Shown here piece by piece: positions 58,668 through 64,000 of a stretch of 64,000 nt of DNA; within the stretch, counting starts at the first letter, position 1, and every line of letters starts with the position of its first letter. The notes beneath the pieces are model-generated. The model did no database searches and was not told where the DNA came from. It worked only from the letters and a program-made list of their open reading frames with translations. Source of the stretch: Rhizobiaceae bacterium (lineage in GTDB: Bacteria > Pseudomonadota > Alphaproteobacteria > Rhizobiales > Rhizobiaceae); contig JAMLJB010000001.1 of assembly GCA_023953835.1 (NCBI GenBank), positions 1,426,001 through 1,490,000 on the forward strand, in the 5' to 3' direction. Position numbers and translations under genes: made by a program.

Positions 58668-60809
58668 TTATGCGGCGTCCTCTTCCTCTTTCTTCTCGCG
58701 GACGATTTCCTTGCCGGTCGTCTGATCGACGACCTTCATGGACAGGCGCACCTTGCCGCGCTCGTCGAAGCCCATCAGCTTGACCCAGACCTTGTCGCCT
58801 TCCTTGACGACATCGGTGGTCTTCTGCACGCGCTCGCTGGCGAGCTGCGAGATATGCACGAGGCCGTCGCGAGGTCCGAAGAAATTCACGAAGGCACCGA
58901 AATCAGCGGTTTTAACGACCGTTCCCTCGTAGATCTCGCCGACTTCCGGCTCCGCCACGATGGTGTGGATCCACTTCTTCGCCGCCTCGATTTCCTTGGC
59001 GTTGGACGAAGCGATCTTCACGGTGCCGTCATCCTCGATGTTGATCTTGGCGCCGGTCTTTTCCACGATTTCGCGGATGACCTTGCCGCCCGAACCGATC
59101 ACGTCGCGGATCTTGTCGGTCGGAATCTGCATCACCTCAATGCGGGGCGCGAACTCGCCGAGTTCCTTGCGGCCCTCGGAAATGGCCTTCGCCATCTCGC
59201 CGAGAATGTGCAGCCTGCCGTCCTTCGCCTGACCCAGCGCAACCTTCATGATCTCTTCGGTGATCCCGTCGATCTTGATGTCCATCTGGAGCGAAGTCAC
59301 GCCATTGGCGGTGCCGGCGACCTTGAAGTCCATGTCGCCGAGGTGGTCCTCGTCGCCCAGAATGTCGGACAGGACCGCGAAGCGCTCGCCTTCCTTGATC
59401 AGCCCCATGGCGATGCCCGCCACCGGCTGCGCAAGCGGAACGCCCGCATCCATCAGCGCCAGCGATGTGCCGCAGACCGTTGCCATCGAAGACGAGCCGT
59501 TGGACTCGGTGATCTCGGAAACGACGCGCAGCGTGTAGGGGAATTGTTCCGCACCCGGCAGCATCGGATGGACGGCGCGCCATGCGAGCTTGCCGTGGCC
59601 GATTTCGCGGCGACCGGGCGAACCCATGCGGCCCGTCTCACCGACCGAATAGGGGGGGAAATTGTAGTGCAGCAGGAAGGTTTCCTTCTGCGTGCCGGTC
59701 AGCGAGTCGATATATTGCTCGTCCTCGCCGGTGCCGAGCGTGGCAACGACCAGCGCCTGCGTTTCACCGCGCGTGAACAGCGCCGAGCCGTGCGTGCGGG
59801 GCAGGACGCCCACTTCCGCAACGATGGGGCGCACCGTCTTGAGGTCGCGGCCATCGATGCGCGCGCCGGTATCGAGGATGTTCCAGCGCACGATCTTGGC
59901 CTGCAACTCCTTGAACACGGCCGCGACCTGATCGGCGGAGTATTTCGGCGCTTCCTCGCCCTCCGGCAGGAAATGCGCCTTGACCTTCGCCTTCGCCGCA
60001 TCGACCGCGTCGTAGCGGACCTGCTTCACGGTGTTCTTGTAGGCTTCGCGAAGTTCGCCTTCGATCAGCCCGAGCATTTCCTTCTCGAGGTCCCCGAACG
60101 AGGGCGACGAAAAATCACGCGGGTCCTTCGCCGCGACTTCGGCCAGCTTGATGATCGCGTCGATCACAGGCTGGAAGCCCTTGTGGCCGAACATCACCGC
60201 GCCGAGCATGATGTCTTCCGGCAGTTCCTGCGCTTCGGACTCGACCATCAGCACCGCATCGGATGTGCCGGCAACGACGAGGTCTAGCTTCGATTCTTCC
60301 ATCTCGTCGAGATGCGGATTGAGCACATATTCGCCGTTAATGTAGCCGACGCGCGCGCCGCCGATCGGACCCATGAAGGGCGCACCGGAAAGCGTCAGCG
60401 CCGCGGAGGTCGCGACGATGGAAAGGATGTCCGGATCGTTTTCAAGATCGTGCTGGACGACTGTGACGATGACCTGAGTGTCGTTCTTGTAGCCGTCGGC
60501 GAAGAGCGGGCGGATTGGACGGTCGATCAGGCGCGACACGAGTGTCTCGCGCTCCGAGGGACGGCCTTCGCGCTTGAAATAGCCGCCGGGGATCTTGCCC
60601 GCCGCGAAGGTCTTTTCCTGATAGTTGACGGTAAGCGGGAAGAAATCGACGCCCGGCTTCGGGTCCTTGGCCGATACGACCGTGGCAAGGACGACGGTTT
60701 CGCCGTAGGTGGCGAGCACCGCGCCGTCAGCCTGGCGGGCGATCTTGCCGGTTTCGAGGATGAGCGGACGCCCACCCCATTCGATTTCGACTTTGTGTTG
60801 ATTAAACAT
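58668..60809 (-). CDS. pnp: Polyribonucleotide nucleotidyltransferase
   Basis: 713-residue phosphorolytic 3'-5' exoribonuclease, part of RNA decay. Two RNase PH domains (residues 1-220 and 310-550, with [21 protein letters not shown], read in two parts), a KH domain ([15 protein letters not shown] near 565) and an S1 domain ([15 protein letters not shown] near 630). ATG 60809 has AAGGAC upstream. The frame runs on to 61016 without support. It follows rpsO after 257 bases that contain stem-loops. Confidence 0.97.
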   Translation of the reverse strand: MFNQHKVEIEWGGRPLILETGKIARQADGAVLATYGETVVLATVVSAKDPKPGVDFFPLTVNYQEKTFAAGKIPGGYFKREGRPSERETLVSRLIDRPIRPLFADGYKNDTQVIVTVVQHDLENDPDILSIVATSAALTLSGAPFMGPIGGARVGYINGEYVLNPHLDEMEESKLDLVVAGTSDAVLMVESEAQELPEDIMLGAVMFGHKGFQPVIDAIIKLAEVAAKDPRDFSSPSFGDLEKEMLGLIEGELREAYKNTVKQVRYDAVDAAKAKVKAHFLPEGEEAPKYSADQVAAVFKELQAKIVRWNILDTGARIDGRDLKTVRPIVAEVGVLPRTHGSALFTRGETQALVVATLGTGEDEQYIDSLTGTQKETFLLHYNFPPYSVGETGRMGSPGRREIGHGKLAWRAVHPMLPGAEQFPYTLRVVSEITESNGSSSMATVCGTSLALMDAGVPLAQPVAGIAMGLIKEGERFAVLSDILGDEDHLGDMDFKVAGTANGVTSLQMDIKIDGITEEIMKVALGQAKDGRLHILGEMAKAISEGRKELGEFAPRIEVMQIPTDKIRDVIGSGGKVIREIVEKTGAKINIEDDGTVKIASSNAKEIEAAKKWIHTIVAEPEVGEIYEGTVVKTADFGAFVNFFGPRDGLVHISQLASERVQKTTDVVKEGDKVWVKLMGFDERGKVRLSMKVVDQTTGKEIVREKKEEEDAA

Positions 60810-60968
60810 GTCTTGTCCTTCATATGCGGAAAGGCTCGCGCCGACCCTTCGGCGCGCCCTACCTTTCCCGGCTTCGTTCGGACGAGCCACGGGCAAGACA
60901 ACGGGAGGTCCGCGATCCAGGCCTCGAAAAGCCTGCGGGCATCCTGCAATCCTGCCCCATGACCTGTC

Positions 60969-61061
60969 CATGAGGCGGTCCCGCGTCCCTTCGCGCGGAC
61001 CCTGCGGGCCATTCACGGCCCTGATTGGCGACCGGCGGGTTTCCTCGCGAAAACCCGCCGG
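60969..61061 (-). other. Stem-loops between rpsO and pnp
   Basis: A perfect 11-bp stem CCGGCGGGTTT / AAACCCGCCGG with an 8-base loop (61032-61061) starts five bases after the rpsO stop; a second GC-rich inverted repeat (GGTCC ... GGACC, around 60977-61001) follows. No T-run is present on the minus strand. The place matches the RNase III-processed region of E. coli rpsO-pnp, where PNPase controls its own mRNA. A similar role is inferred. Confidence 0.5.
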
Positions 61062-61066
61062 ACGTT

Positions 61067-61336
61067 TTAGCGGCGCAAGCCGAGCTTTTCGATCAACGCC
61101 TGATAGCGCGCGTCGTCTTTCCTCTTCAGATAGTCGAGAAGAGAGCGGCGCTGCGACACGAGGGCGAGAAGGCCGCGACGGGAATGATTGTCCTTCACGT
61201 GACCCTTGAAATGCTCGGTCAGATTCTTGATGCGCTCCGAAAGAATCGCGACCTGGACTTCCGGCGAGCCGGTGTCGCCCATGGCTGTGGCGAATTCTTT
61301 CAGGATTTCCTGCTTGCGTTCAGCAGTGATCGACAT
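61067..61336 (-). CDS. rpsO: 30S ribosomal protein S15
   Basis: 89-residue primary 16S rRNA-binding protein. The signature is complete: [21 protein letters not shown] and [20 protein letters not shown] (residues 22-72). The start ATG 61336 follows AAAGGAAAAACAC. Likely promoter is upstream with CTATAT on the minus strand (61440-61445). The roughly 97-base leader has a stem CGCGCCA / TGGCGCG (61411-61438) that may take part in S15 autoregulation. Confidence 0.98.
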   Translation of the reverse strand: MSITAERKQEILKEFATAMGDTGSPEVQVAILSERIKNLTEHFKGHVKDNHSRRGLLALVSQRRSLLDYLKRKDDARYQALIEKLGLRR

Positions 61337-61510
61337 CGTGTTTTTCCTTTCTGCTTTGAGGAAACGGGACGCCCTCGGCCGGGATGTCGTCCAGCAGGGG
61401 CCATGATGCACGCGCCAATATTGCGCGATGCTGGCGCGCATATAGTGGATGCAGGGCCAAATTGCTACCGTTTTTTATGACAGCGGGTTCGTGGGTTTTC
61501 GGGGTCGCTC

Positions 61511-63793
61511 TCACGCCCCCGCATTGTAGGCGGCAATCGCGGCCATATTGACCACATCGGCGTCCTTGGCGTTGAGAGGCACGATCTGGACCGACTTGTT
61601 GAGACCCACCAGCAGCGGGCCGATCACTGTCGAACCGCCCAGTTCCTGCAGCATCTTGGTCGAGATGCTGGCGGAGTGGAACGCCGGCATGACCAGCACA
61701 TTGGCAGGCCCGGACAGGCGGCAGAACGGATATTGCCGCTGCATCAGGCTGAAATTCAGCGCCACGTCGGCAGCCATCTCGCCGTCATATTCGAAGTCGA
61801 CGCGGCGGCGGTCCAATATCTTGACCGCTTCCTGCACGCGTTCGGACCGCTCGCCCTGCGGGTGACCGAAGGTGGAATAGGCCAGCATGGCGACGCGCGG
61901 CTCATATCCCATGCGCCGCGCAAAGCCTGCCGCCTCTTCGGCGATATCGGCGATCTGCTCGGCGTTCGGCATGTCATGGACGGCGGTGTCGGCCACGATG
62001 ACCGTGCGCCCGCGGCACAACGCTATCGAAACGCCGATGATGCGGTGTCCGGGCTTGGCGTCGATGACGCGAGAGACATCGTCGAGGACCGTCGAATAGT
62101 TGCGCGTCACACCCGTCACCACCGCGTCGGCGTCGCCCAGCGCCACCATGGTGGCTGCAAAGTGGTTGCGGTCGTTGTTGACGAGCCGCTGGCAGTCCCG
62201 GAACAGAAACCCCTTGCGCTGCAACCGTTCGTACAGGTGGTCCGCATAGACGGCGTTGCGGCGCGACAACCTCGCATTGATGATCTCGATGCCTGCCTTG
62301 TTGATGTCGACGCCGGCCTGCCGCGCGCTCTCCTTGATCTGCTCCTCGCGTCCGACCAGAATCGCCGTGCCGAGCCGCTGGTTGACGAAGGAAACAGCGG
62401 CGCGCATCACCTGCTGCTCCTCGCCTTCCGCAAAGACCACCCGCTTCGGCTGGCGACGGACACGGTCATAAATGCGCTGCAGGGTGGAGGCGATCGGATC
62501 GCGGCGGGCCGAAAGTTCCTGCGCATATTTGTTGAGATCGATGATGGGGCGGCGGGCGACGCCGCTCTCCATCGCCGCATTCGCAACGGCGACCGGAATG
62601 GCCGAGATCAGGCGCGGATCGAACGGAACGGGAATGATGTAGTTCGGTCCGAATTTCGGGCGATTGCCCTGATAGGCGGCGGCAACGTCATCGGGTACGT
62701 CCTCCCGGGCGAGCGCGGCGAGCGAGCGGGCGGCGGCGACCTTCATCTGGTCGTTGATCGTCGTGGCGCGCACATCCAGCGCTCCACGGAAAATGTAGGG
62801 AAAGCCCAGCACATTGTTGACCTGGTTCGGATAGTCCGAACGCCCCGTCGCCATGATCGCGTCGGTGCGGATTTCGGCCACTTCCTCCGGAGTGATTTCG
62901 GGATCGGGATTGGCCATGGCGAAGATGATCGGGTTCTTCGCCATGGACTGCACCATCTTCGGGGTCAGGGCACCCTTGGCGGAAAGGCCGAAGAAAACGT
63001 CCGCGCCTTCCAGCGCTTCCGCCAGCGTGCGAGTGTCGGTCTTGACCGCATGCGCGGACTTCCACTGGTTCATGCCTTCCGTGCGACCCTGATAGACGAC
63101 GCCCTTGGTGTCGCACAGGATCACGTTTTCAGGCGCGAAGCCGAGCGATTTCACCAGTTCGATGCAGGCGATGCCCGCCGCGCCCGCACCGTTGCAGACG
63201 AGTCTGGTGGATTTCATGTCGCGCCCCGTGATCTCCAGCGCGTTGATCAGGCCCGCCGTTGCGATGATCGCGGTGCCATGCTGGTCGTCATGGAAAACCG
63301 GAATATCCATGATCTCGCGCAGCTTCTGCTCGATGATGAAGCAATCGGGGGCCTTGATGTCCTCCAGATTGATGCCGCCGAACGAGGGCCCGAGATAGCG
63401 CACGCAATTGATGAAGGCGTCCGTGTCTTCCGTGTCGACTTCCAGATCGATGGAATCCACGTCGGCAAATCGCTTGAACAGCACCGACTTGCCTTCCATG
63501 ACCGGCTTCGACGCCAGCGCGCCCAGATTGCCGAGTCCGAGGATCGCGGTCCCGTTCGAGATCACCGCCACCATGTTGCCGCGCGTGGTGTAGTCGAAGG
63601 CGCGCGACGGGTCCTCGGCGATGGCTTTGACCGGGACGGCCACGCCGGGTGAATAGGCGAGCGACAGGTCGCGCTGCGTCGCCATCGGTTTGGTCGGGCT
63701 GATTTCGAGCTTCCCGGGCCGTCCGGATGCGTGGAAGTCGAGCGCTTCTTCAGCGGTAACGGATGGTCCCGCCTGGTCTGTCTTTCGTGCCAT
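61511..63793 (-). CDS. maeB: NADP-dependent malic enzyme with phosphotransacetylase-like domain
   Basis: 760-residue fusion. The malic enzyme half (residues 1-430) has the malate-binding YSPGVAVPV and the tyrosine/lysine active site region, and the nucleotide site GAGAAGIACIEL near residue 200. The C-terminal half (440-760) resembles phosphate acetyltransferase, thought to give acetyl-CoA control rather than catalysis. The enzyme oxidatively decarboxylates malate to pyruvate, making NADPH. In rhizobia the MaeB-like (Tme/Dme) forms feed pyruvate during growth on dicarboxylates. The start is ATG 63793. Confidence 0.96.
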   Translation of the reverse strand: MARKTDQAGPSVTAEEALDFHASGRPGKLEISPTKPMATQRDLSLAYSPGVAVPVKAIAEDPSRAFDYTTRGNMVAVISNGTAILGLGNLGALASKPVMEGKSVLFKRFADVDSIDLEVDTEDTDAFINCVRYLGPSFGGINLEDIKAPDCFIIEQKLREIMDIPVFHDDQHGTAIIATAGLINALEITGRDMKSTRLVCNGAGAAGIACIELVKSLGFAPENVILCDTKGVVYQGRTEGMNQWKSAHAVKTDTRTLAEALEGADVFFGLSAKGALTPKMVQSMAKNPIIFAMANPDPEITPEEVAEIRTDAIMATGRSDYPNQVNNVLGFPYIFRGALDVRATTINDQMKVAAARSLAALAREDVPDDVAAAYQGNRPKFGPNYIIPVPFDPRLISAIPVAVANAAMESGVARRPIIDLNKYAQELSARRDPIASTLQRIYDRVRRQPKRVVFAEGEEQQVMRAAVSFVNQRLGTAILVGREEQIKESARQAGVDINKAGIEIINARLSRRNAVYADHLYERLQRKGFLFRDCQRLVNNDRNHFAATMVALGDADAVVTGVTRNYSTVLDDVSRVIDAKPGHRIIGVSIALCRGRTVIVADTAVHDMPNAEQIADIAEEAAGFARRMGYEPRVAMLAYSTFGHPQGERSERVQEAVKILDRRRVDFEYDGEMAADVALNFSLMQRQYPFCRLSGPANVLVMPAFHSASISTKMLQELGGSTVIGPLLVGLNKSVQIVPLNAKDADVVNMAAIAAYNAGA

Positions 63794-64000
63794 GAATGTG
63801 CGTTTCCTTACCCATGCCGTGCATTGCGGCAGTGCTTTTTTGTGGAGCGTCGAGGAATAAGGCTACACTTGACGGAAAGGAAGGGCCAAGCAGGAAGAAT
63901 GGAATTTATCGCAGAACATTTGCGACCGTTGAACGTGGGCCTCGCGCCGTGACGACATGCTGAACGCATCCGCCATTGACAGCGCACGGCTCTCGGCTGC
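63794..64000. other. Region upstream of maeB and right edge of the window
   Basis: No gene can be confirmed here. A short plus-strand ORF of 17 codons (63899-63952) has AGGAAG before it, and an ATG at 63957 opens a frame that runs off the window without a ribosome site. Either could belong to a rightward gene beginning outside. The maeB promoter must also lie here. Confidence 0.35.

Noticed and set aside
63957..64000. Start of a rightward gene at the window edge
   Set aside because: Only 14 codons are visible, without a ribosome site or recognisable family; not enough to call.

Overview
The window is GC-rich (roughly 60%) chromosomal DNA from an alphaproteobacterium. The order miaB-phoH-ybeY-corC-lnt-XRE-metK-trmB, then rimP-nusA-ylxR-infB-rbfA-truB, then rpsO-pnp, together with promoters of the CTTGAC-N17-CTATAT type, points to the Hyphomicrobiales (Rhizobiales), probably a Mesorhizobium/Phyllobacteriaceae-like bacterium. 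No tRNA, rRNA, IS element, prophage or CRISPR array was seen.

Layout. (1) 1-4954: tail of a hydantoinase/oxoprolinase gene, malate synthase G, then tsaB-rimI-plsC. (2) 5025-19662: an accessory sugar-acid block. It holds an aldo/keto reductase, a class III CoA-transferase coupled to a solute-binding-like protein without signal peptide, a divergent IclR regulator with an L-fuconolactonase-like amidohydrolase, a complete carbohydrate ABC importer, two enolase-superfamily dehydratases (one clearly L-fuconate dehydratase), a mutarotase, a Gfo/Idh/MocA oxidoreductase, a MaoC-like hydratase and an SDR. Together these read as a non-phosphorylative L-fucose (or close relative) pathway. The usual final FAH-type hydrolase is not present, while CoA-linked genes are. 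(3) 19673-33849: export and membrane functions: a CecR/YbhG/YbhF/YbhS-like exporter operon, a CYTH protein, PAP2 phosphatase with a small EamA/SMR-like protein, a YadGH-like ABC exporter, a cyanide-insensitive type bd oxidase, an orphan TadG-like protein, and a MarR-EmrA-EmrB-like efflux operon. (4) 33953-38555: a BMP-family (nucleoside-type) ABC importer. (5) 38739-47122: conserved housekeeping genes for tRNA modification, rRNA maturation, lipoprotein acylation and SAM synthesis. (6) 47177-50150: a tripartite tricarboxylate transporter (tctCBA). (7) 50200-61336: a 51-residue small protein, then the rimP-nusA-infB translation/transcription operon behind a leader attenuator, rsmC, and the rpsO-pnp operon. 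(8) 61511-63793: NADP-type malic enzyme fused to a phosphotransacetylase-like domain.

Most genes sit in tightly coupled operons with ATGA, TTGA or GTGA overlaps. The accessory blocks at 5-38.5 kb and 47.2-50.2 kb interrupt a gene order that I recall as nearly continuous in related rhizobia. Regulatory structure readable in the DNA includes clear promoters before cydAB, rimP, metK and the sugar-binding protein gene, terminator-like hairpins in the rimP and metK leaders, palindromic candidate operators before the TetR, MarR and CoA-transferase genes, a translationally coupled 11-codon leader ORF before the first sugar permease, and a small stem-loop motif repeated at two convergent gene ends. 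All functional calls are from reading motifs and family resemblance; no database search was run.
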